DNA from: Gongronella butleri
Lineage: Eukaryota; Mucoromycota; Mucoromycetes; Mucorales; Cunninghamellaceae
NCBI GenBank assembly: GCA_025201375.1
Contig: JAIWZP010000017.1
Location: forward strand, 434,001 to 498,000
DNA: 64,000 nt
Direction: 5' to 3'
Below, piece by piece: positions 46,818 through 58,013 of this stretch. Numbering within the stretch: position 1 is the first letter of the stretch; the number at the start of each line of letters is the position of its first letter. A model generated the notes under the pieces. The model worked only from the letters and a program-made list of their open reading frames with translations, did no database searches and was not told the origin of the DNA. The translations under genes were made by a program, and so were the position numbers.

Positions 46818-47054
46818 ATGTTGAAGCAAGTTGTTGCAGGCTTAATGCTAATCAGCTGTGTTCTGGCCACCACATGCAGAAGCTCAGGAAAAATGTGCAG
46901 TTTGGAGCATTATACAGGTCAAGCAACAAGAGAATGTTGTGACACGGCAAATGGAGACTGGCAAGGAAACATGTGCTGGGTGGCAGGTGCTAGAAGAGAT
47001 AGGTATGTACAATGCTGTGCAGACTGGGGCTGTGACAGGGGAGTCCATGACTAG
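46818..47054 (+). CDS. small secreted cysteine-rich protein
   Basis: 78 aa, ATG at 46818. The first 17-19 residues (MLKQVVAGLMLISCVLA) form a standard signal peptide with a likely cut before TTC. The mature part of about 60 residues has eight cysteines at 20, 27, 40, 41, 53, 66, 67 and 72 (C-x6-C-x12-CC-x11-C-x12-CC-x4-C), enough for four disulfides, and several Trp/Tyr residues. I do not recognise the family. Small disulfide-rich secreted proteins in fungi can be effectors, antimicrobial peptides or wall proteins; the order of cysteines excludes a hydrophobin. It is intronless as modelled, and the frame, signal and Cys pattern together make it likely real. Confidence 0.6.
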   Translation: MLKQVVAGLMLISCVLATTCRSSGKMCSLEHYTGQATRECCDTANGDWQGNMCWVAGARRDRYVQCCADWGCDRGVHD

Positions 47055-47412
47055 CCGCCTCGCTTGGGTTGTTCTTGTGGCCTCTTCTCTACTGTATCTC
47101 TTTCTACTGTACGCAATTTGTCACGACTTTCCGATGATTTAAAAGAAATCTTTGACAAGAATACTGTATCGCTGAATTCCCTGTTAGCATTTTGACAACT
47201 ATTCTCAGACTCAGACACTTTCCGAAAGCCCAGAAAAATAAAAAATCTTTTTTTTTTTTGACAAATTCAATCAAAAATAACGCATGAACGACGAACAAAA
47301 TATGATGGGTTGGTGATGGCGATCCGTCCATTAGGGATGCGCTACAGTATGAATTATTTATTAAAAAGGTACAATAGGGTGTAACAAGAGAAAAAAATGA
47401 GCAAATTGCATT
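47055..47412. other. intergenic between the secreted protein and gene C (convergent)
   Basis: 3' flanks of two convergent genes. The plus-strand ORF tail shows a hydrophobic stretch (LVASSLLYLFLLYAI) in another frame, not assigned. Confidence 0.45.
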
Positions 47413-48776
47413 TCAAGTCGAGCTGCTGCCGCCGGCTTGGACGTTGTCGCCATCATCTTGTTGGTCGTTGCCATCGACTGGCTCCAATTGGATGTCGTCA
47501 CTATCGCCATCGTCATCGCCATCGTCATCGCCATCGTCGCCGGTCGGGTCATAGGCGGGCATGATCCAATTGATGTTGCCGCCCGCCTTGTTGGCAGTGT
47601 CAAATTTGCCAAGCACCTTTTCAAGCTCGGCACGAATGCGACTGCGCGTAAAAAAAAAAAAAAAGATCAGCACCACTGCCATCAATTTTTTTTACTCACC
47701 GGAGGCCCATGCCATACGTATCCGTCCAGAAAGCCTTTTCGGCAGGCACCATCTTGATTGACTTGGTCAGCTCATTAAGCGCGGTGGCGAAATGGTCACC
47801 TTTGGCACGCGGAGCACCCTTTTTGGTGTGAAAGATGGTCTTGCTGTCGCTCTTGCAGTATTTACGCGCAAAAAGACGCGCAACGCGCTCCTTGCGCCAC
47901 TCGTCAGGCTGCGAAACAGAGTCATGAAGAGGGATGCCAAGATGCTCAAGCGTCTTTTTGAACACCAAAAAGCACGTCTTGGGACCGATGCGCAGCAAAT
48001 CCGTGTCCTTGATCTTGACGAGCTTGCCTTTTGTGTCGTGCACGTACTCGTTTGTATCCACATTCTTGAGCAGCACCGCGCGACAATCGACAGACGGATC
48101 CACGTGCAGCAAATAATCACCGGGCTTGACTGCGCTGCTTGTATAAATGCCATTGGGCAGCGCACGCGCCTTGCCGTCGCAAATCACGCGAAGATTCGCG
48201 CGGTGATTGGTGTCCACATGGACAAGCGCGTCTAGAAAAAGCCCAAACGCCTTTTTGTCATTGACCACAGTAGGCGCCGCGCGACGTCGCAGCTTGTGCA
48301 CAGCCGCCATCTGCTTGCCCTTGGCCGACGCCGCCGCCTTGACAAGCTCGGGGTCCTTGAGGAACGAATGGTCGCCCTTTTCCAAGCCAATGAGCGGACC
48401 AAGGCGAGAAATCGCATTCACCTGACGGCTCGTGTGCGTCGGCGTCGGATCAAACTGCGCCACTTGGTGCTCGTAAAGCGCGCGGCGGAAAATGTCGCGA
48501 CCGCGCTCCATGGACATGATCCAATCCACAAACGACGCCTTGTTGTCATGGAGATTGCGCAGCTCCGCGTAGCCATACCGCCACAGCGTCTCGGCCTGCT
48601 GCCGGCGTTCTTGCGAATCTTTTCCCCCCAACGCATGTCCAAGCGCCGCAACACGCTTGGCAACACCCAGCTTGCCCATCGCCGACCGCAACGCCAAATT
48701 CTCCTCGGAAAACGTCATCTTGGCACCACGAGCTACACAGTAAAAAAAAAAAAGGTGTGGTCAGTCGCTTGTTTTG

Positions 48777-48815
<39 letters not shown>

Positions 48816-50537
48816 GTCAATGATCCCCTTCCCCCCTTTTTTTTTGGCCTTGCCTTTGTTTTTATCAATGTGCGCATCGTGGTACAACTTGAATGCGTCG
48901 CTGATTCGCTCACCGAGGTCTGTTTCGGCTTCTTTTTGCTTCCAAAGATCAAGAGTGCGCTCACACAGCTCCTTGGACATCAGGGAGGGACAATCGGGCA
49001 ACGCCTGCACCTCCGAGGCGCACTTCTCCAGCAGCAGCACGCGCGTCCAGATGAGCAGCATATACCGCAAGGTGTAGGGAGAGACAGAGCCAAATCGAAC
49101 AAAGCCAGGGTGAAGGCTGGGCATGGCAATACACCATAGATTTTTGGGTTCTTTACCAACCGGAGCATTGTAATCAAAGCTGGCATCAACGTTGCACAGG
49201 ACAGGCCGACCCAAGCTCTCGGCAAATCCGGCGTCTGTCAAGCCATGTCTAAAAAAAAAAAAAAAAATGCAATGAGATTTAAAATACGCGTCTCCTTTCT
49301 TTTTTTTTTATCCTGTCACGTACACGCCATGGAAGTTTGAAAGAGCCACAGAGGAAGGCAGCATGCCAAGGCAAGTCAAGATGACTGGCTTTACTTGCTG
49401 GATGACGTGAGCGAGAGCAACAATTTCTTGCGCCAAATGATCACGGTCTGTCGTCGGGTAGACATCCACAAAGCCATGCAAATGGGCGTCGTCCATGCCT
49501 TGCACCAATTCAAGCATACTCTTGCACAGATGACCAGAGCGAGAGCTTTGGAAGAAAAAAAGCGCCTTGTCCATGTTGTTTTGCGTGATGTGGAATCCAA
49601 CAATGAGCATAGGGGAGCGACGGGGAGAAACATTGCCGTGCGCGCCGAGCACCTGGCGGACTGTCACATCACGGACAGCAGCATGTCGATCTTGATCAAA
49701 TGCGGGACATTCCGTTTTGTAGATATCCGTGATGGCCGTTTTCAAGCGCTCAAACTCGTCGTCAGCAAGAAGGGGGCGCACAATGTTGCCAAGGCCGAGG
49801 CGTCTGATGCACAAAAGATCCTCTTTTCCAGGCTGGAAGGACCGATAATAGCCGCCAGGCTGCGAATTGAGCAGGAGACGTCGGTCCAGCAGGTGGATGA
49901 GAAACTGCTCGGTCGAGTCTGCAAGCTCGTTGCGCTCTGGCCCCGGATACATGTTGATCACGAGCAGTGGGACGTCAAAGACCTTGTTGGTGTAGCGGCG
50001 CCCAGGGAAAATGGATTCCACGACACTCAAAAAGTTGGTGTAGCGTCTGTGACTGCTGGATGGTTTGTCGTCCTCGATCTTACGCTTCAGGGCCGAGCGA
50101 CTGGTAATTCCGACATATCGCACCCAGACGAGGTCGTCGTCATCGTGATCCAGCAGCTCGTCACGCCAATCCTGCACAAACGTGCCATCCGTAAACTTCT
50201 TTTCGTACGCGTCGAGTACCATGCCCAATTCTTTGGCGGTAAATTGGAGTGATCGAATATAGGATGAACAGCGGCCAGACATGGGAGCCAGCGCCAGCAC
50301 AGGGTCGGATTGCTCGTCCTTCCGCGTCTTGACCTCTTTCAGCGTCAACAGCCGTTTCATCGTCTCATCATCGACAATGACTTGATTTTCGGCAAAGATG
50401 AGCAGACCATCCAGGTACTCGGGATCCTTGCGCTCCGCCAACTTGCGCAGGAACGTTTCAGGCGCATGAGGCACGGGCAGCTTGCTATCCTTCAATCTTT
50501 GCAAAACGAGACTTGACACAGGATGATTGTCGACCAT
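47413..50537 (-). CDS. GIY-YIG-endonuclease-like protein, full-length copy C
   Basis: Model: complement(join(47413..47641, 47700..48732, 48854..49248, 49324..50537)), 956 aa. Residues 1-135 are a helical N-terminal region. Residues 136-235 resemble a GIY-YIG nuclease: VWVRYVGITSRSALKRKIED (YVGIT at 141-145, basic residues at 147-153), STEQF with Glu210 in the place of the metal-binding Glu, and LLLNSQPGG with Asn224. The rest (to 956) has no domain I know; the C-terminal 420 residues equal gene B, and the tail is Asp-rich. The intron after DKNK uses a GC donor (GCAAGG). GIY-YIG proteins cut DNA or RNA-DNA substrates in repair, restriction and homing. Whether this one cuts is inferred only. 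All frames and splice sites are intact, unlike copy A. Confidence 0.8.
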
Positions 50538-51157
50538 TACGGGAACAGAGAGAGAAACAAAGTGAGAAAGGGAAGGAAAGAGAATGGAAGAGTGTGAAAA
50601 AAAGAGAGAGAGAAATATAAAGGCGTACACAAAAAAAAAAAAGGGGGGGAGGGGACTGATTGGACTCCAAATAAAAGACAATGAGCCGCCAGCTTCTTTT
50701 TATCGTTGAATTGCGCGTCATCTCCATGGCCCATTCACGGATGGTCATGACCCGTCGAGTCGCGTCCCATTGAATCGCGTCCTATTGATTCTCGTTCCAT
50801 TTCGACACAAGCATCTTGCAAGAGCTGTAGCAAGTCTCATGGCCAAACGCATGTGCTGTGATGTTGCCAAATTACCTGTTCATGACTGGCGTAAGCATTG
50901 ACAACTGCTTGACAAGTTGCCGCCCTGATTTGCATGAAGCACCATCCTATTTTGGTAATAGCCCGGGTCACCCTATTTTATCGCGTGAATTAAGGTCGGC
51001 ACCCATCGTGCCCCACTTTTTTCACCCCCATGTGTTAATTGGTAGCTGCCCAACTGACAGACATTCAGCTATCGCACAATTTGCTGCATTTTTTAAATTT
51101 CTCAAAAAACTTTGAATCCCCTTATAGATAGACAATCTCGTTCGATGACAAGAAGCG
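50538..51157. promoter_or_regulatory. 5' flank of gene C and spacer to tRNA-Lys
   Basis: Gene C's leader (50538-50650) is CT-rich with GAGAGA-type repeats read from this strand, and a TTTATATT-like element lies about 85 bases upstream of the start. The rest to 51157 holds nothing recognised. It does not match the flank shared by A and H1. Confidence 0.5.
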
Positions 51158-51230
51158 TCTCTCATAGCTTAGTCGGTAGAGCGTCGGACTTTTAATCCGA
51201 AGGTCAGGGGTTCGAGCCCCCTTGAGAGAG
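51158..51230 (+). tRNA. tRNA-Lys (anticodon TTT)
   Basis: Complete cloverleaf: acceptor stem TCTCTCA with TGAGAGA, D arm GCTT-AGTCGGTA-GAGC, anticodon stem TCGGA/TCCGA with loop CTTTTAA (anticodon TTT), T arm AGGGG-TTCGAGC-CCCCT. Discriminator base G at 51230, no intron. A T-run follows within a few bases (ATTATTTTTT), consistent with a polymerase III stop. B-box sequence GGTTCGAGCCC is present. Confidence 0.96.
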
Positions 51231-51943
51231 ATTATTTTTTGAAAATTATACGTTTTCAAATTATTTTTTTTTGTTTTATTTTACTTTGTTTTGTTTTTGC
51301 TTTGGCGTTGTATATGTCAGACGAGGAGCTTCTTGAGTGCTGAATGGGTTCATTTTCATGAGCATCGGGCAGGAGGAAGTGGCGCAATTGTGGATTTTAG
51401 CGGTTGGGTGACTATTTTATGTTTGACGTGAGAAACTTTTGGCGCAGCGTGCAAAGGCATCGGGGTCACGGTGTGTGGGGACTCGTATGCGCTTGGGGCC
51501 GAGCTCTCACATGGGCCCGTTTGAGCGACAATTGGGGTGGGCATGAATGAAATATAACATTTTAACATTTTGTCCGTTTTCCGTTGTTCTTCACGCGTCA
51601 TGACGACGATCTTGGCATGCGAGGGAACTGGAGTGTGGCCTTTTTACACCGGCAGGCAGCTAGGAATTTTGAAAGGGTATGCGCGATGGATTCACCTCTT
51701 TTTTTTTTTCTTTCTTTTTTTTTCCTTCCTCGCCAGCGGTCAAGCGCGGGCAGGCCCAAAACGCTTTTTGGCCATTTGCGGCATGAAGCATGTTGTGTCT
51801 CCAGGTTGCGCGGGGGCTTTCAATTGGCTCAAATAGGAATTTAGTAAGCATAGAAGCATAAAGAGATAAACGATGAGAGATAAAAGGATGATACGTGATG
51901 GGGAATCATAAAAATCTGGAATAAAACAACCGTGTTGATGGGC
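51231..51943. other. intergenic between tRNA-Lys and the formin 3' end
   Basis: About 700 bases. No supported gene; short ORFs lack motifs. Confidence 0.5.
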
Positions 51944-54900
51944 TCATTCGTCAATGGCGCTGCCTTTGCTGACGGTTGCGCGTCGCGTCATGTTGCGGAT
52001 GGAGCGATCAAACATCATTGGTCGCTTGCTTGTCTTTCGTGTGCGGACAAGGCGCGTTGACTGTGAATTTGAGCGCTGGCTTGCTGTTGGCAAGAGCACA
52101 TGGGTGGTTGGATTGGGCTGTTGTTAAAAAAAAAAAAAATGGGTGAGAAAAAGGGGTCCATTTCTACTTTTCTTTTCTAATTTTACCACTGGTGCAGACC
52201 CGGGGGGCAGAATGTCAAAGTCGACGGGAGCCTTTAGGGGAGCGGATGCGGGGCCTGCGTCGACGTCTGTCGGGTGTTTTATGTTCAATCGCAGGTCTTT
52301 GCGCGGGAAGGAGCGTGTGTGATGCTGGTGTGTTGCATGGACGGAGAGGGGGCGATGCGAGAGGGAAGGATGGTGATGCAGATGATGATGTTGGTGGTAC
52401 TGGGGCGTGGATGGGGTTGGGTACGTTGTTGGTGTAGCTGTTGGCGTCATTGGTGTGAGAGGTGGGGCGGGGCTGGAGGTGTCGAGGGGTGGCAAGGAGG
52501 AAATCGAGTTGATTGGGTAATTGGGCGTGACGGGCGTGGTTGTGGACGAGGCTGTCCAATCGCTTTCGCTCTGGATGGACGACAGCATGCGCTGTGCGCG
52601 CAGTGAGATGGCCTCGGCCTGCAGCGATTGAATGCTGACGGATCGCTGGCGTCGCGCGCGTTCGTTGCGGCGACGCGTCTTGGACTCGAGCGTGCCCGTG
52701 CGCAGCTTTTCCATGAGGCTGTCCATGATGGATTTGTCTTGGTCCGTGCTGGCGACTGGTGCGAGGGAGAGAGAGAAAAAAAGTGAGTGTTTTTGGGTCC
52801 AATGGTTGCATTTTGTCCTGTTTTTACTCTCGTTGGTATCGACGCCCTTGAACTTTGCAAACGAGCCGCTGCGGACCCTTGTGCGGCGCTCGTGCTCGCG
52901 CAGCTTTTGTTTTTCCAATTGTTCCTCCTTTTCGCGCGCCAATCGCGCATCCATGGAGCATTTCTAAGGCGAAAAAAAACCAGGTGAATTGAGACGATTG
53001 AATGTTTGCTTTTTAAAAGCATACCTCCCAGCTGGTGGTGAATGTTTTGAAAATGGCAAAAAAGTCATCGGGGGGCATGACGGCGGGGTCCTCGCCATAG
53101 TAGTGGACGACGGATGCATAATGTTCTGTCATTTTGTCGCGGAGCAGGTACATTCGCTTGAATTCATTGGTGGCCTTTTGGTAGAACGTGTCCATGACAA
53201 AGCCAAATTGATCGTAAGACGTGGAGGACACTGTGTGGTGGTTCAATTCCTGTTCCAGCATTTGCAGGCCCTGTTCCAGCTCCTGGAATTCATTGTTCAT
53301 CTCGGCGCGCGTCACTGTCACGTCAAAAAATCGCGTCAGCACCGTATCAATGAGCGCCCGCACCGTGTCAATCGCGTCAGCACCGTGTTAATGCGCGCTT
53401 TTTTTTTCTGGTTTACCTTTGTAGGCTCGGCTGCAGTCCTCGAGTTCCTCCAAAAAGTTGGTCAGCTCTGGAAAGTGTTGTTCGACCGTCTCGACAAGGA
53501 AATGAAGCAGTGTCACTGTGTTTGTTGCGCCTTTGGTGTCCACCAACTTGAAAAAAAAAATAGCGCGTCAGGTTCATTTTTGCTTTTAAAACCAACACAA
53601 ATACCTTGTTGACGCTTGCAATGCGATAGCCAAAGGCACCACCACGATATGTTTGGCCGTTTAAAAAGTTGCCGAGCAAGAGAATGACCTAAAAATAAAA
53701 ACAGGCGTCAAAAAAAAAAAGCGATTGTTGTTGTTGTTTTGTGAGTGTGTGTGTGGCGACGTACGTGCAACAGGCGTTTGAAATGCGTGGCATTGCGCAG
53801 CGAGAGCGACGCGTCGTACACGGCGGTCATTTGTTGGTGCAGGGTCTTGTATCGGTCCCAAAAGTTGGTTTTAAAGAGCATGCACTCCAATCGATCCTTG
53901 ATGCGCGCGATTTTCATCATCTACAGGGAGAGAACGGTGAATAAAAATGGGAACGCGTGCACGTGGACGGCATAGGCCATGTTGATGGCATAGGTCACGC
54001 TGGACGGCAATAGGTTTACCTCGAGACAAAACTTGTCGGGTACGGAGAGATCGAGCAGCTCTGCGGGTGACGCGGTGAGATAGGTGGAGAGCTTGCCGCA
54101 CTCTTCGGGCGTTGGCACAAACTTTATGAGGTTGGTCAGCACGCGCTCATCATCAAAATAGGCGTCCATGCTGATCAATCGCGGCGGGATGCTGTCAAAG
54201 GGGATTTTTTTCGTGATGCTCGTAATAAAAATGTCTAAAACCCAAGATGAGTGTTTTTTTTAGATCCATGGCTTTGGGCGGTCTTACTCAGATTGTTGGC
54301 TTTTTTGGTATCCAGGGCATGCACCTTGTGTTTTTGGCGCAGATGAGGCAATTGCAAGGCGGGCTTTTGGGCAAAGACGCGCTCGACGTCCTCAAAGACG
54401 CCTGCCTGTGCCAATTGCAGCTCGACCTGCTGGTCCAGGGCCTCGGTCGACTCGACACTCAGGTCCTTGTCGAGTTGCTGCCACAGGGTGGTGTTGATTT
54501 TGATTTGATTCAATTTCTCCCATTCGACGAATTTGAGCTTTTGTTTTGCCTGGAACGAGCTGGGCTTGCGCAGGATCATGCCGAGGAACGGCGGGGGTGG
54601 CGCAGGCGGCGTTGGTGTGAGTGTGCCGCTCGTTGTGGCCGTCGAATCGGATGTGGATGAAGCAAGATCAAATGCGACAGACGGAGGCAATGGAGGTGGA
54701 GGTGGTGGAGGGGGAGGTGGCGGGGGTGCAAAGGAACCAAATGATGGTGGTGGTGGTGGCGGAGGAGGAGGAGGAGGTGGTGGTGGTGGAGGAGGTGGAG
54801 GAGCTGAAGGTGGCGGCGCAAAAGATGACGCCGGCAATGGCGCCGTTGGAAAAGGACCGTCGGCCGTCAAAAGACAAAAATGCTCGTCGTGATTCACGTG

Positions 54901-57900
54901 ATTTGTCATTGCACGGACCACGGATTCTATGTAAAAGAAAAACATGAGTACGGTTGACTTTACTATTTTCCCATTCTTACGTGGAATTGGCGGTGGAGGC
55001 GGCGCTGGTGGGATCGATGTGACGTTTTCAGTGTCCTGGTGGTCAGCAAGACTCGGGAGAGTAATGTTGGATTCAAAGGGGGAGATGAGCAAGGCGGATG
55101 GCGTGGGTGATGATGGCGAAAAGATGGCATTGGGATCATCGTTGTCGTCATTGGAAGGATTGACAATGGAAGGATTGGAAGCCCATGGGGATTTGATGCC
55201 AAAGGAAGAGCGCTTTGGAGAGGGGGACACGGGCGATGCGGAAACCGAGGTTGCTGGCGAAGATGCCTGGGACTTCTTTTTTTTTGCGTCATGGGAGGTG
55301 GATCGGCGGACAAAGCTGCTGACGGTCTCAATGCGTGAGCGCAGCGATTGTTTAAACGAGTCCGAGATGAGGGTGGGGGATGCGAGGGGCGCCGACGATG
55401 GCGCTGGGGCCGGCAATGACATGCGTTGCAATTGTTTTGCTTGCTGCGTGGCGGATGGGGGCGGAGACTGCTGCTGCTGTTGCTGCTGCTGATGGTGCTG
55501 CTGCTGTGGCGGCGGCGAGGTCTGGCGGGTATCTGTGCTGCTGTAGGCGGGGATGGTGAGCGCCGGCAGGGCGGAATTGCGGCGCAGCTTGCTAATGTCT
55601 TCGGTGCCACGGTGCTTTTTGCCATTGGCGCCGCCACGAAGGCGATGCCGCTTGGGCGTGGTGGGCGACCCGTACTCGGTCAGCTGCCGCAGCGTGTCGT
55701 ACAGACGTCGCGCCTGTGAATCCATCGCATCAAGCGTGTGTTGGTATTCCAGCTCCAGATCGCTCAATCGCTGCTGCAGCATCGTGTTGGTTTGATTCGC
55801 AATGCGCAGCGTCCTCTCCAGCGACTCGTTTTTCACCTTGAGCTGGCCGACGAGCCCGCCTAAATAGGAGAGGGGGGAGATGAGTCAGTCGTCCCAGTTT
55901 TTTTTGATTCTTCGCTTTTTTTTTTTTTTTTTTACCTGCTTTGAGATCGACCTGTTCGCGTAGCTGCAACTCGCGCTCCTGAGCCTCGGCAGCTCGCTCG
56001 CGCGCATCCGTGGCTTCCTTTTGTGCCAATTCCAGCTTGTCATTCTCTTCAAACTTTTTCATCAGCTCGTCGACGGTGATGCCATAGGTGGACGAAAAGT
56101 CATTGGGCATGCCCTTGCGATCCAGCACAATCTGATTCACCACCGCGTCGATCAATTGGTAGTAGCGGTCCCTGATCAAGCAAAAAAAAAAGGGAGGGAG
56201 AGGGGGGCCAGTTGAGGATCTGTGTGATTATATCAATTTTTATCGTTACCGCTTGTTCGTGTCGCATTGGATCATGAGCAAGTGCTGCAGAATGCTGTGA
56301 AAGAATTCATAGGCGCGTGTGCCATAGATGGAGGCCAGAATGCGCTCAAGGAGATCCTTTGGATCGACGGCATCGTTGATTTCCATGCTGCCAAAGACGA
56401 GCTCATTGTCGTTTTCTTCCCATTCCCAAAACTCGTCGATTTTGCGATTCAGCAACTCATTGTTAAAAAGGCCCATGCGCTCGAGGATCTGATCAATGCC
56501 ACCATGGTGCAGCTGATTTCGCAGCGACACACGCACAGAGATGTCTTGCAGAATTTCAGGGTCGGTGATGGCATTGATGAGCAGGATATTGGCCAACTAG
56601 AGTCATCGTGGGGGAAACAAGTCAATTGGGGGAAAAAGCGGAGAATGGAGGGGATTTTTACCGAGTACTCCATGAGCAGGGTATCCGGGTCCTTGTTGCC
56701 ATCCATCAGCAGCAGATTCTTATTGACGCCGACGAGCGAGCCCATTTTGCCGCGGCCGTCCAGCGCCCTGTCAATCGACCTTAGCCACGTGTCAAAGCGA
56801 CCATACACATTGCCATCGTAGCCTCGCAACACCTCCATGGCCTGCAGCACCATCGTGTGCCCGCTTGGAATGTCGCAATAGCATAAAAACGTCAATGCGT
56901 CGCATGCCATGCGCCGTGCCGCAATCAACGGTGACACCATTGACAGCGCGAGATTGTCAATGTACAGCGTGCTGCTCAGTGCCTCTTGAATGCCATACTA
57001 AAAAGTTTAAAAAAAAGGCGGTCAAAACACGTAAAAAAAAAGGCTCCATGGGATCAATGCCTCTTTTTCTCTCTCTCTCTCTCAATTTTACGTACAACAT
57101 TGTTCATCATGGCCTTTAGACATTTGATGATTTCCAATTCGATCTGGCAGATGCGATGGTCTCTAAAAAAACAGAAAGTTGGAAGCAGCTGATCCATGAC
57201 CAATGGCTCGTTTGACGCGTGATTTTTTTTACCTAGATGGGTCTTTGTTGATGGCTGCCAATTCGTTGCCAATGATCTGCATGCCTCGTTCCTCAATGAA
57301 TTTGCGTACCCACCTAAAAAAAAAAACATGAGGGGTTCCTGTCGCACCATTTGATTTCGCTTTTTGGATATTACCCAACGGGCATGGCTTGCAATTGCTC
57401 GCTGACATCGTGCACAAGTTCTAGCGTGGTGTCGGTGTCGCGCTGGCTGTTGAGAAAGAGATCAATGTAATGTGTGGGCGAGCGGCGCTTGGGTTGCTGC
57501 GACAAGCGCTGTTTTTTCTTGGATTTGGTCTTGTTCTTGTTGATGATCACACCCAATTTCGTGAATTGACTCTCATTGCACAAGATCCACCACTTGTTAT
57601 CCATGGGTAGCTTGGGAATGTCGATCAAATCAAGTTCCAGACGTTTCTATGGAAAAAAAGGGGTAAATGTTTAGGCAAATGGTGCCTTTTTTTTTTTTGC
57701 AATTTTCCTTTACGGCTGCATCATGAAAGCGTCGCTCAATTTCCTCGTCAGAGGGTCGTTCGGGCGTGGCTGGGCGGACAATGGTGGTAGCGTTGCGTCG
57801 ACGAGCGAGATTGGGCACAGCTTCATAGTCGTCAGTCTCCAGGGGCACGGAAAAGGTGGGGTTGCCCTGAACGGCAGAGGCGACGTTGGGCTGTGCAAGC

Positions 57901-58013
57901 GACGACTTTAGCGGCCGTGAGAGGACATGAGGGAGGCGTGCCTGGACAGAGACGGTGGTGCTGAGCGACGCGCTGCGTTTCCGGAGCGAGGATGGTTTGC
58001 GTTGCCCACTCAT
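51944..58013 (-). CDS. formin (GBD/FH3-FH1-FH2-DAD), Bni1/diaphanous type
   Basis: Seventeen exons, complement of 57714-58013, 57375-57646, 57233-57313, 57096-57162, 56662-56997, 56250-56596, 55936-56171, 54981-55859, 54288-54926, 54020-54234, 53765-53920, 53605-53688, 53417-53546, 53025-53314, 52828-52963, 52187-52755, 51944-52117; 1636 aa. Domains: GTPase-binding/FH3 (PTHYIDLFL, GWVRKFIEERG, IAARRMACDALTFLCYCD, LLERILASIYGT), coiled coil, Ser/Gln-rich linker, poly-Pro FH1 (about 860-970), FH2 (LKFVEWEKLNQIKINTTLWQ, ISMDAYFDDER, MLFKTNFWDRY, LLGNFLNGQTYRGGAFGYRI), and a DAD (MDSLMEKLRTG then RRRNERARR). It nucleates actin filaments at growth sites and is autoinhibited through DAD-FH3 binding released by Rho GTPases. 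Every junction keeps phase. The small exons (81, 67, 84 nt) are supported by conserved sequence. It probably works with the Bud14/Tea4-like protein (inference). Confidence 0.92.

Noticed and set aside
46818..47054. Hydrophobin
   Set aside because: Eight cysteines are present, but hydrophobins have C-CC-C-C-CC-C; here two single Cys come before the first pair and only one lies between the pairs.
47413..50537. Penelope-like retroelement, because of the GIY-YIG domain
   Set aside because: No reverse transcriptase motifs (no YxDD-like catalytic box) in any frame of A, B, C or their flanks, and the genes contain conserved introns.
51240..51940. Second tRNA or snoRNA near tRNA-Lys
   Set aside because: No cloverleaf, A/B box pair or C/D box arrangement could be found by eye.
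54244..54950. Plus-strand Gly-rich ORFs opposite the formin
   Set aside because: They are the complement of the poly-proline FH1 region.
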